Source: Thermogutta sp. (GTDB lineage: Bacteria > Planctomycetota > Planctomycetia > Pirellulales > Thermoguttaceae). From it: a stretch of 9,466 bases of DNA. The notes under the pieces are model-generated. The model did not search any database and was not told where the DNA came from. It was given only the letters and a program-made list of their open reading frames with translations. The stretch's first letter is position 1. The number at the start of each line of letters is the position of its first letter. The stretch covers positions 1-9,466 of the forward strand of contig NZ_JACIYL010000091.1 in assembly GCF_014359955.1 (NCBI RefSeq), written 5' to 3'. The position numbers and the translations under genes are program-made. Shown here piece after piece: positions 1 to 6,527 of the stretch.

Positions 1-1
1 G

Positions 2-1708
2 CCACCGGAAAGTGGTCCTTTCAGCCGGACAGCGTCGAAAGCAACCCAAGGTGAAAAGACACCAGCGGCGAGCGAGGAGCATGGTATCTCTGTGGAAGAA
101 GCAGTTCGGCAAGCCGCCCATGAGGCGGACAATGCTGTCGTTGGGGAGTCCCAGCCAGAAACGCCGGCTGACGAAGCCAAGACGGCGCTGGGCAAGCAGC
201 TTGACGAGTGGCTGGAACGACTGCTTCGGGAGGGCCTGGGGCCGGACGATGTCGTCCAGGTGTTCGAAAAAATGTTGGCTGTCGATCCGGAAAGTGTGGA
301 AAATCCTGAAGACGGGGCGCGGCTCATCTACTTGGCGGGCCAGCTTTCGGAAATGTTGGGACGTCAACTGGACGTGTGGGACTGGGCCCGGCGTCTGTTG
401 ACGCGATTTCCCGAAAATGGGGATGTGCTGAACCTGGTGGCCACGGCGGCGCTGGCAGCATGGTCGGCAACCCAGGAAACCGGTGAGGGAGAGTCGCCAG
501 ATTCCCCACCGCGTGAGTCGGCCAGGAACGCGGCTCTTCCCAGCTTGGAACAGATCGGTAGCTGGTTTCGAAAATCGCTCGATTTGTCGCCTGACTATCC
601 CCGGCATTACACCCGGGCAGCTCAGTTCTTCCGGATGACAGGCGACATCGGGATGGCCGAGTGGTGCCTTGCCCGGTCTTTTACTCTGAACCGAAATAAT
701 CCGCAGGCTGTTCTGGGACTGGCGCAGATCTACTCCGACGCGGATCGAGAGCAGGATGCGCTGGCGGTTCTTGACCTGTGCCTGCGGGAGGGCAACTGCC
801 AGGACGCAGAAGTGGCCTGGGAAGCGGGATTGGTGGCATTCCGCCTGGGACGCTATCCCGAAGCCTTGACGTATTTGAACCAGAGTGAGCAGTGGGGCTG
901 GAACAGTCCCTGGCTTTATTTTTACCGAGCGTGGACGCTTTTGAGTCGTAAAGAAGCCGAGGATGCCCTGAAGGATATTGAACGTTTCATGGCAACACGG
1001 GATGCACCGGGGTTGGCCGGTCACGTTCTGTACGCCTGGCTCGCGCAGCTTCAGGATTCGCCCGACCAAATCCGTGACCATATCAAAGCCGTCCTCAAGA
1101 TGCGAATACAGGACATTGATGATTTGTCGGAGACGGGCATCGAGAAGAATTTGCAGCAATTGTATGAAGTTGCTCGGCAGGGGCTCCCGCCCGAGGACGA
1201 AGTGCTCAACGATCTCCAGGATCGCCTGTTCCAAGCAGGTATTGTGCCGGACAGTATTTTTGAGGCGGAGCGTAAGAACCGACCCAGGGTAACCGACCTC
1301 AATTACTATGTTTGCGTGTGCCGTCAGCCTTTGGATGAGTCGTGGTCGAAGCATCCCGCCTGCTGGCCGCATCAGGCGTCGTGGCCCGCGTACTTTGCGT
1401 TTTGGGGCGTGCTTGCGCGGAATATTGAGGAGGCTGAGCACTACGTGCTGCAGGCCCAATCGCGATGTTACCCCGATCTGTCCGCGGAACTTGTCAGCAC
1501 GACCATGGAAGAAGGCGGCTTTTTCGACCATCCAGGAGTGGTATGGCAGGGGGCTCGCCGTTACGATGAGGATCTCGAAACGATCTACTCCCTCGGCCTG
1601 GGCTCCGACGATGCCGATGACAACATAAACGGGGACGAGGATTTTGATGACGATTTCGACGAGGATGACGAGGATTTCGATCCCCACTTTCCGCCCGAGG
1701 ACAGATAA
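2..1708 (+). CDS. TPR-repeat protein with Cys/His cluster and acidic C-terminal tail (5' partial)
   Basis: The frame is open from the left edge with no stop, so the N-terminus probably lies outside the window. A GTG at 92 (GAGGAG 12 bases before it) is the only internal start considered, and the following residues are still low-complexity Ala/Glu/Pro linker. Numbering from that GTG, residues about 150-310 form helical TPR-like pairs (WFRKSLDLSPDYPRHY, AEWCLARSFTLNRNNPQAV, EAGLVAFRLGRYPEAL), the usual scaffold for protein-protein contacts. Residues 405-430 hold a Cys/His cluster (C408, C410, H421, C424, H427) in a Trp-rich region, and residues 506-530 are almost entirely Asp/Glu. No catalytic motif is visible and I do not recognise a named family. 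It is convergent with purB. A role as an adaptor or cytosolic scaffold is a guess; the missing N-terminus could carry another domain. Confidence 0.83.
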   Translation, partial: PPESGPFSRTASKATQGEKTPAASEEHGISVEEAVRQAAHEADNAVVGESQPETPADEAKTALGKQLDEWLERLLREGLGPDDVVQVFEKMLAVDPESVENPEDGARLIYLAGQLSEMLGRQLDVWDWARRLLTRFPENGDVLNLVATAALAAWSATQETGEGESPDSPPRESARNAALPSLEQIGSWFRKSLDLSPDYPRHYTRAAQFFRMTGDIGMAEWCLARSFTLNRNNPQAVLGLAQIYSDADREQDALAVLDLCLREGNCQDAEVAWEAGLVAFRLGRYPEALTYLNQSEQWGWNSPWLYFYRAWTLLSRKEAEDALKDIERFMATRDAPGLAGHVLYAWLAQLQDSPDQIRDHIKAVLKMRIQDIDDLSETGIEKNLQQLYEVARQGLPPEDEVLNDLQDRLFQAGIVPDSIFEAERKNRPRVTDLNYYVCVCRQPLDESWSKHPACWPHQASWPAYFAFWGVLARNIEEAEHYVLQAQSRCYPDLSAELVSTTMEEGGFFDHPGVVWQGARRYDEDLETIYSLGLGSDDADDNINGDEDFDDDFDEDDEDFDPHFPPEDR

Positions 1709-1809
1709 ACCGTTGTTAGTCCCCTACTTCTCACTTGTCAGGTTACCAGTTTCCCAATCACACGGTTCGCCTGTAACCACGGCATGAAGGCAACTCCTCT
1801 GAAGGCACG

Positions 1810-1834
1810 AAACAGGGCTCTGGCAAACAGGGCT
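1810..1834. repeat. Short direct repeat in the purB/TPR convergent gap
   Basis: AAACAGGGCT occurs at 1810-1819 and again at 1825-1834. The 152-bp convergent gap also has GGTTAC (1741-1746) complementary to GTAACC (1773-1778) across 26 bases. No clear intrinsic terminator is seen for either gene. The repeat is probably incidental. Confidence 0.4.
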
Positions 1835-1860
1835 GGGAAACGCTGCGGCCTCGATCGGCC

Positions 1861-3300
1861 TCACACTCTCACGTCGGCCTCCATGGAGGAACACGCCGGG
1901 TAGCGCCGGCGGATCGGTTCGACAATCTCCGAAAGGAATTCGTCGACCTGCTCCCGCGACCGCCCGACATAGCGGAGAGGGTCGGTCACTTCCGCGAAGT
2001 TAACCCCGGCGAAAGCAGGATCAGCGCGGAGTCTCTCGATGAGGTCGTTCTCTCCACCTTCTTCTTTGATGACCCGTGCGACGGCCTGGCTGTGCTGGCG
2101 AATCCGTTCGTGAAGGTCCTGCCGGTCACCGCCCACCTGGACGGCTGCCATGAGGATCTCCTCCGTAGCCATGAACGGCAGTTCCGCACGCAGATTCTTG
2201 GTGATTACCTGAGGATACACGACTAAACCTTCGAAAACGTTGCAGCAGAGAATAAGGATCGCGTCCACGGCCAAAAAGGCCTGCGGAATAACGAGCCGTC
2301 GATTGGCGCTATCATCCAGGGTGCGTTCGAACCATTGAACGGCATGAGTCATGTGGGCGTTGGCCTCGAGAGACATCACGAATCTGGCCAGTCCACAGAT
2401 CCGCTCGCACCGCATCGGATTGCGCTTGTAGGGCATGGCCGAGGAACCCACCTGATCCTTTTCAAAGGGTTCTTCTATTTCCTTGCGATGGGCCAGCAGC
2501 CGGATATCGGTCGCGACCTTGTGAGCGGTGTCCGCGATCTGTGAGAGGACAGCGAGTATCTGGGCGTCAATCTTTCGGGAATATGTCTGGCCCGTAATGG
2601 CGTAGCTGCCGGGAAATCCCATTTTTTGACAGACCAGCTCGTTGAGGCGTTTGACCTTTTCATGATCTCCCTGAAAAAGGGCGAGAAAGCTGGCCTGCGT
2701 GCCCGTGGTGCCCTGGACACCCCTTGCCCGAAGTTGTGACAATCGGTATTCAAGCTCCTGCAGGTCGAGGACAAAATCGTAAGCCCAAAGACATGCCCGG
2801 CGGCCTACCGTCGTTGGCTGGGCGGGCTGAAAGTGGGTGAAACTCAGGCAGGGCAGGTCGCGGTACTGCTGTGCGAAACGTCCCAAACGATCAATAACCG
2901 CGGCGAGTCGCTGGGCCAGGATCTGCAGGCCCTCCCGCATCAACAGGAGATCCGTATTATCGGTGACATAACAGCTTGTGGCCCCCAAATGAATGATCGG
3001 CCGGGCTTTGGGACAGGCATCGCCGAAGGTATGCACGTGGGCCATCACGTCGTGGCGGAGCCGGCGCTCATATTCCGCCGCCTTGGCCCAATCGATGTCG
3101 TCCACGTGGGCACGCATTTCCTCGATTTGTTCCTGGGAAATGGGAAGCCCTAATTCGGCTTCTGCTTCCGCGAGAATGATCCACAGCCGGCGCCACGTGG
3201 AAATACGCCGTTGCGGACTGAACAGTTCCGCCATTTCTCGCGAGGCATAGCGGGTGATCAGAGGGTTGTCGCAGATATTGTGTTCACTCGATGTGGTCAT
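1861..3300 (-). CDS. purB: Adenylosuccinate lyase, eukaryote-type
   Basis: PurB acts twice in purine synthesis: it removes fumarate from SAICAR to give AICAR, and from adenylosuccinate to give AMP. It is a cytosolic homotetramer of the fumarase/aspartase superfamily. The 479-residue product shows RHDVMAHVH (82-90), TSCYVTDN (108-115), the general-acid His in THFQPAQ (H156), GTTGTQASF (197-205), and the superfamily signature [11 protein letters not shown] (285-295), whose Ser pair S286/S287 supplies the catalytic base on the flexible loop. TLDDSANRR (327-335) and ELPFMATE (373-380) follow. These stretches and the length resemble human ADSL (about 484 residues) more than the shorter Bacillus-type enzyme (about 430). 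The ATG at 3300 is preceded by a weak GGGA. It lies 63 bp downstream of the HD-hydrolase gene, same strand, so co-transcription is possible. The C-terminal dozen residues look variable. Confidence 0.97.
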   Translation of the reverse strand: MTTSSEHNICDNPLITRYASREMAELFSPQRRISTWRRLWIILAEAEAELGLPISQEQIEEMRAHVDDIDWAKAAEYERRLRHDVMAHVHTFGDACPKARPIIHLGATSCYVTDNTDLLLMREGLQILAQRLAAVIDRLGRFAQQYRDLPCLSFTHFQPAQPTTVGRRACLWAYDFVLDLQELEYRLSQLRARGVQGTTGTQASFLALFQGDHEKVKRLNELVCQKMGFPGSYAITGQTYSRKIDAQILAVLSQIADTAHKVATDIRLLAHRKEIEEPFEKDQVGSSAMPYKRNPMRCERICGLARFVMSLEANAHMTHAVQWFERTLDDSANRRLVIPQAFLAVDAILILCCNVFEGLVVYPQVITKNLRAELPFMATEEILMAAVQVGGDRQDLHERIRQHSQAVARVIKEEGGENDLIERLRADPAFAGVNFAEVTDPLRYVGRSREQVDEFLSEIVEPIRRRYPACSSMEADVRV

Positions 3301-3363
3301 TGGCGATTTCCCGATCAGCAGAAAATGAATCGTGGAATCCTACCGTGAAGTACCAGACAAAGA

Positions 3364-4767
3364 CTACATGTTCGTGACATCATCCACAGCATCGCCGTTG
3401 AGCAGGGCATCCATGGCCGCCGCGATCTCATTGGCGTGTTGGGTATCCAGGGCATAGACCCGGCAAATCCGATAGCTGAAAGGGATCTGACGGTAGAGTT
3501 CCCGGGCATCGAGCGTGCGGACCGACTTGGTGGCAGGATCGTAGAGATAATTCTGGCCCGCGGCGGGGGCACGGGTGCCCGGGCGATGGACATGGCGGGG
3601 TGGATCGCAGCGCAGCGGGATCTCTCGCAGAGCAGCGGGCAGTCGCCGGCGAATGGCCTCTTCGAATAGCTTTTCGTCGCTGAAAACGCTCATTTCCTCA
3701 GACTTTCCCGGGCCGAAGAACACTGTCCTTTCGCAAACCATTTTCCACAGGATTTTTCGTCCGAGCCATTCCCGCCAGCGGACACCCAGGGCGGCCCGTC
3801 GCTCGTCCGGCGAGTCCGCCCAGCGGTCCACGTCCACAAGCAACGACCAGTCCGTAAACCGGCGATATTGATCCAGATGGTCAAGAGGGTTTCCCGGAAA
3901 GAGATAGTCCGCACTATCGCGGAAAAGGTCCTGCAGCGAAAGGTCGATGGATCGCACGGTGCGATGGAAATAAATCGATCGGAACAGTTCCGCCCTGACC
4001 GTGATGAACCGCACCAGGGCAGGCAGGCCACGTTCGTGGATTGTCAAACCCTGAGGCGTGAAAAAACTATAATGAATGAGCCGGTCCAGGTCGAAGGCCC
4101 GTTGACTGTAACCCGACATGTAGGCATCCCGCAGGACAAAATCCATGTTGTCCACGGTATAAATCCCACTGAAGAGGGCCCGCAGGAGCCGCAACCAAAG
4201 CGGGGCGGATGGCTCCTCCGAGGTTTTGGGTCGGGTGATGAGAAAGCAGATTTGTTCGGGGTCAATTTCCTCGTCGGGGCGAAGCTCGCCCAGCGGATTT
4301 CGGCGAACACGGCGGAGCAGGGGGGCGAGTTCCCGCCGAATGATTTCGCTCCCCAGCCGTTCATGATTGAGCCCGTAACGGGAAAGATAGAATTGGTCGA
4401 AGAAATGACCAAAAGGGCCGTGCCCCACATCATGAAGCAGCCCGGCGAGCCGCATGAGCGTTGTCACATAGCCGAAACTGGGCGTATCGGGATCGCTGGC
4501 CTGGAGGCTTGGGTAAAGGTGCTGCGTGACGCGCCCCGCAAGGTGCATCACGCCCAGAACGTGCTGGAACCGTGTATGCGTGGCGGAGGGAAAGACCCAC
4601 CAGGCTGTTTGAAGCTGGTGAATCTGCCGTAGCCGCTGGACCCACGGGTGATCAATAACATCCTGTTCGGAAACTTCTCCGGGGGCGGCCCCGCGGCGCG
4701 ACACAAACGGGATATAGCCGTGGATGGGATCGTGGCTGAGGCTCTCCCAATCGTAGTTCGGCTGCAT
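3364..4767 (-). CDS. HD-domain phosphohydrolase, SAMHD1/dGTPase-like
   Basis: Members of this family (COG1078, including human SAMHD1 and Enterococcus EF1143) hydrolyse dNTPs to deoxynucleoside plus triphosphate, often under allosteric nucleotide control. The 467-residue protein starts DPIHGYI (13-19), typical of the family, then has THTRFQH (H69), LLHDVGHGPFGH (H112, D113, H116, H121), NHE (H135, E136) and TVDNMDF (D206). H69, H112, D113 and D206 match the metal ligands H167, H206, D207 and D311 of SAMHD1, so an intact active site is predicted. There is no SAM domain. Residues from about 240 form the helical C-terminal part and are not diagnostic. A CTGGAG lies 8 bases before the ATG at 4767. 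It precedes purB on the same strand, suggesting a nucleotide-pool context. Substrate (dGTP, other dNTPs, or another phosphoester) cannot be told from sequence. Confidence 0.9.
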   Translation of the reverse strand: MQPNYDWESLSHDPIHGYIPFVSRRGAAPGEVSEQDVIDHPWVQRLRQIHQLQTAWWVFPSATHTRFQHVLGVMHLAGRVTQHLYPSLQASDPDTPSFGYVTTLMRLAGLLHDVGHGPFGHFFDQFYLSRYGLNHERLGSEIIRRELAPLLRRVRRNPLGELRPDEEIDPEQICFLITRPKTSEEPSAPLWLRLLRALFSGIYTVDNMDFVLRDAYMSGYSQRAFDLDRLIHYSFFTPQGLTIHERGLPALVRFITVRAELFRSIYFHRTVRSIDLSLQDLFRDSADYLFPGNPLDHLDQYRRFTDWSLLVDVDRWADSPDERRAALGVRWREWLGRKILWKMVCERTVFFGPGKSEEMSVFSDEKLFEEAIRRRLPAALREIPLRCDPPRHVHRPGTRAPAAGQNYLYDPATKSVRTLDARELYRQIPFSYRICRVYALDTQHANEIAAAMDALLNGDAVDDVTNM

Positions 4768-4811
4768 TTGGGACGCTCCAGGAAAAACGGTCCTTTACGC
4801 TTTCTGCCGGG

Positions 4812-4840
4812 TTTATAATGATACGACGCGCCAGTCGCAG
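4812..4840 (-). promoter_or_regulatory. Candidate sigma70-type promoter of the HD-hydrolase gene
   Basis: Read on the - strand, CTGCGA (4835-4840, 3 of 6 matches to TTGACA) is followed after 17 bases by TATAAA (4812-4817, 5 of 6 to TATAAT), about 45 bp before the ATG at 4767. The same AT island reads TATAAT on the + strand (4814-4819), so the two directions may share or compete for it. Planctomycete promoter consensus is poorly defined, hence modest confidence. Confidence 0.35.
4814..4819 (+). promoter_or_regulatory. Perfect -10 hexamer (TATAAT) facing the methyltransferase gene
   Basis: TATAAT occurs exactly once in this divergent intergenic region. The best -35 partner, TTTACG at 4794-4799, sits at only 14 bp spacing, which is too short to be convincing. 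If used, it would give a leader of roughly 180 bases before the methyltransferase start at 5007. Confidence 0.25.
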
Positions 4841-4933
4841 GATTGGTGCTTCCCTGTATTTTCTGAAGATGTCGTTTTAGGGCAAAGGGGCGCTGTGGGT
4901 GAAGTTCCGGGGGGACTGAGGGAGACCGGCGGG

Positions 4934-4960
4934 CTCAAGGACTGAGAAGGCAACCTTGGG
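4934..4960 (+). other. Possible leader hairpin upstream of the methyltransferase
   Basis: CTCAAGG (4934-4940) can pair with CCTTGGG (4954-4960), seven pairs including one G-U, around a 13-base loop. The loop contains AAGG, which could alternatively pair with CCTT to form a tight three-base-loop hairpin, so two exclusive folds are possible. It ends 30 bases before the ribosome binding site. There is no U tract, and I do not recognise a known riboswitch class. Confidence 0.25.
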
Positions 4961-4990
4961 ACAGTTTGTGTGATGTGGTCCTTTTTGACG

Positions 4991-5000
4991 AGGAGGAGGA
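4991..5000 (+). promoter_or_regulatory. Strong Shine-Dalgarno of the methyltransferase gene
   Basis: AGGAGGAGGA ends 6 bases before the ATG at 5007. This purine run fixes the start and therefore supports the hydrophobic N-terminus being translated as part of the protein. Confidence 0.8.
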
Positions 5001-5006
5001 TTCGGT

Positions 5007-5708
5007 ATGGTGCGCTCGAGCGTGCTCGTGTTGGCTGCGTGCGGAATGTTGGTTTTTGCCGATAGTGTGTGTCGCGCTCAACCTCCTGGAGGCCCGCGGC
5101 GGTCCGGCAATCCCCGCACGGTTTTTGAGGTGAAGACCCTTCCCAAGGACGACGTCGAAAAACGAATTCTGGAGGTCATTGAGGAGGTCGGTCGAAATCA
5201 GCGGGCGGGGAATATGATTGTCCCCGAGGAAGACGGTCGTCTTCTCCGTGCTTGGGCCGAGGCCGTGGGGGCGAAGCATGTGGTGGAACTTGGCACTTCG
5301 GTAGGGTATTCCGGACTGTGGTTCTGCCTGGTGCTGAAAAAGACCGGAGGCAAGTTGACTACTTTTGAGATCAACGAGAAACGCGCGGCCATAGCCCGGG
5401 AGAATTTTGAAAAAGCAGGGGTGAGTGACATCGTGACGATCGTCCTTGGGGACGCCCACGAAACCGTCAAGCAGGTCAAGGAGCCGATCGACGTTCTTTT
5501 CCTGGACGCAGACAAAACCGGGTATCTCGACTATTTTGAGAAGCTTTCACCTCTTGTGCGTCCCGGGGGAGTCGTCATCGCCCATAACATGATTCCGAGC
5601 ATGGCCGACCCGCGATTCGTGAAGGCAATCACGACAAATCCCGACTACGAGACGGTGTTCCAGCACATGGACGCCGCGGGTGTCTCGGTGTCGGTCAAGA
5701 AACACTGA
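5007..5708 (+). CDS. Predicted exported class I SAM-dependent O-methyltransferase (COMT/CCoAOMT-like)
   Basis: The 233-residue product carries a family-3 O-methyltransferase domain (PF01596-like) from about residue 50 to the end. Motif I is VELGTSVGYSGLW (93-105), FEIN (E121) should bind the ribose of SAM, GDA is at 148-150, and FLDADKTGY (D167, D169, K170) matches the metal/catalytic loop of catechol and caffeoyl-CoA methyltransferases. The usual Asp-Asn metal pair reads H193-N194 here. Residues 1-24 look like a Sec signal peptide: Arg at 3, a hydrophobic core at 6-18, and a plausible cleavage after CRA (24), followed by a Pro/Gly/Arg linker. This is odd, because SAM is cytosolic. The gene stands alone, with a strong ribosome binding site in front and a terminator behind. 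The substrate is unknown; an N-anchored cytosol-facing protein is the alternative to export. Confidence 0.85.
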   Translation: MVRSSVLVLAACGMLVFADSVCRAQPPGGPRRSGNPRTVFEVKTLPKDDVEKRILEVIEEVGRNQRAGNMIVPEEDGRLLRAWAEAVGAKHVVELGTSVGYSGLWFCLVLKKTGGKLTTFEINEKRAAIARENFEKAGVSDIVTIVLGDAHETVKQVKEPIDVLFLDADKTGYLDYFEKLSPLVRPGGVVIAHNMIPSMADPRFVKAITTNPDYETVFQHMDAAGVSVSVKKH

Positions 5709-5780
5709 TCGGGCGTCGCCTGCCATCGGGAAAACTTCCGCGCCCAGCGAACTGAATTTTGGTTGCGAAGACCCAGCAAC

Positions 5781-5833
5781 AAAAAGCCGGCGGGGGTTGG
5801 GAGTTGACCCCTGCCGGCTTATTTTGTTCTTTT
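5781..5833. terminator. Bidirectional intrinsic terminator
   Basis: AAGCCGGCGGGGGT (5784-5797) pairs with ACCCCTGCCGGCTT (5807-5820): 14 pairs with one G-U and a 9-base loop. A T-rich tail (ATTTTGTTCTTTT) follows on the + strand and a run of A precedes it, giving a T run on the - strand. It can therefore end both the + strand methyltransferase and the - strand PII gene, which converge here. A smaller hairpin, GTTGC (5762-5766) with GCAAC (5776-5780), abuts it. Confidence 0.9.
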
Positions 5834-5905
5834 GAACGAATAGCCAGCAGCGGATAGAACAGTGGGGAATTTCCGGGCGATCGCCGCTGTAGATGACAGA
5901 AAAGG

Positions 5906-6253
5906 TCAGATCGCTTCTCCGCCGCGCTCGCCGGTCCGGATGCGGATGCAATCTTCCAGGGGCAAGACGAAAATCTTGCCGTCCCCAATCTGTCCGTGCG
6001 GTCCAGTCCGTGCCCCTTTGATAATCGCGTCAATGGTCGGTTCCAGGAAGTTGTCATTGACGGCGATCATGAGCTGGACCTTGCGGGTCAGGTTCACCGA
6101 ATATTCGTGGCCCCGGAAGGCCTCGGCATGGCCTTTTTCCCGGCCGAATCCCTGCACATCCATGACCGTCAGGCGGAACACCTCCACTTCCGCCAACGCC
6201 TGTTTGACGGCTTCCAATCGATGCGGCTGAATGATGGCGATGATCAGCTTCAT
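5906..6253 (-). CDS. glnB: PII nitrogen-regulatory signalling protein
   Basis: PII proteins are trimeric sensors of ATP/ADP and 2-oxoglutarate that bind targets such as AmtB transporters, NtrB or N-acetylglutamate kinase. The frame is open further upstream (to 6328), but PII starts with MKLIIAII, so I place the start at the ATG at 6253, with AGGGTGG 4 bases before it. The product is 115 residues: GFGREKG (35-41), T-loop with FRGHEY (46-51; Y51 is the uridylylation position in enterobacterial GlnB), B-loop TGPHGQIGDGKIF (83-95) and C-loop RIRTGE (104-109). Departures from E. coli GlnB (112 residues), from memory: Glu at 39 instead of Gln, Phe at 46 instead of Tyr, T56-R57 instead of Leu-Pro, and about three extra residues in the B-loop. 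No amtB, glnA or glnD neighbour is visible, so the GlnB/GlnK assignment is open. Confidence 0.94.
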   Translation of the reverse strand: MKLIIAIIQPHRLEAVKQALAEVEVFRLTVMDVQGFGREKGHAEAFRGHEYSVNLTRKVQLMIAVNDNFLEPTIDAIIKGARTGPHGQIGDGKIFVLPLEDCIRIRTGERGGEAI

Positions 6254-6257
6254 TGGG

Positions 6258-6264
6258 CCACCCT
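6258..6264 (-). promoter_or_regulatory. Ribosome binding site deciding the PII start
   Basis: On the - strand AGGGTGG ends 4 bases before the ATG at 6253 (its AGGG core is 7 away). Together with the family-typical MKLI N-terminus this rejects the longer upstream reading from 6328. Confidence 0.65.
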
Positions 6265-6304
6265 GTGGCGAAAAACATGACACTCCGACGGTAGGTATCA
6301 CACT

Positions 6305-6333
6305 ATCATATCCGGGTACGAACGGCAAGACAC
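6305..6333 (-). promoter_or_regulatory. Candidate promoter of the PII gene
   Basis: On the - strand TATGAT (6305-6310, 5 of 6 to TATAAT) has GTGTCT (6328-6333, 3 of 6) 17 bases upstream, about 52 bp before the PII ATG. No properly spaced sigma54 GG-N10-GC site was found. Confidence 0.3.
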
Positions 6334-6342
6334 GTCCGGCAC

Positions 6343-6364
6343 GCGTTTTTGACAGCGAAAACGC
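6343..6364. repeat. Inverted repeat (operator-like) upstream of PII
   Basis: GCGTTTT (6343-6349) and AAAACGC (6358-6364) form a perfect 7-bp dyad around 8 bases, just upstream of the candidate PII -35 element. A second dyad, CTCGCC (6391-6396) with GGCGAG (6399-6404) around 2 bases, lies 27 bp further upstream. Either could be a repressor or activator site; neither matches the NtrC consensus as I know it. Confidence 0.35.
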
Positions 6365-6482
6365 CGCCGCTTTACGACCTTGTGCGAAAACTCGCCGGGG
6401 CGAGCCAGTTCAAAATGTATTAGGGCGACCCAATGGTCTCCCCGTGAGCGTTTCTGCGAAACCTTGACTGCACGATTGACGC

Positions 6483-6508
6483 AAAACCCGTTAATCCGCC
6501 GAAACGGG
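6483..6508 (-). terminator. Weak intrinsic terminator of the Gfo/Idh/MocA gene
   Basis: Reading the - strand 20 bases after the stop at 6528, CCCGTT (6503-6508) pairs with AACGGG (6487-6492) around a 10-base loop, followed immediately by TTTT (6483-6486). The stem is short and the U tract only four bases, so termination is plausible but not assured. Confidence 0.45.
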
Positions 6509-6527
6509 CTCCACTGGAATACCACCG

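Noticed and set aside
12..401. + strand frame overlapping the start of the TPR gene
   Set aside because: It is extremely Arg/Lys/Trp-rich with no domain, and overlaps the TPR frame, which is long, of normal composition and continues for over 1.6 kb.
3868..4632. 254-codon + strand frame opposite the HD hydrolase
   Set aside because: It is a mirror of the hydrolase, whose metal-binding motifs are all intact on the - strand; no independent coding evidence.
4861..4990. Known SAM, SAH or cobalamin riboswitch in the methyltransferase leader
   Set aside because: Some purine-rich stretches look superficially similar, but I could not align the conserved core of any class I remember.
5031..5042. Lipobox-like LAAC at residues 9-12 of the methyltransferase
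   Set aside because: The preceding hydrophobic region would be only about six residues, too short for a usual lipoprotein signal, and the hydrophobic stretch continues past the Cys; a cleavage near residue 24 fits better.
6254..6328. Longer PII start at 6328
   Set aside because: The extra 25 residues are not family-like; the MKLIIAII start with a near-consensus ribosome binding site is typical for PII.
6320..6345. Possible sigma54 promoter before the PII gene
   Set aside because: The GG and GC dinucleotides on the - strand are 9 rather than 10 bases apart, and the rest of the -24 element is poor.
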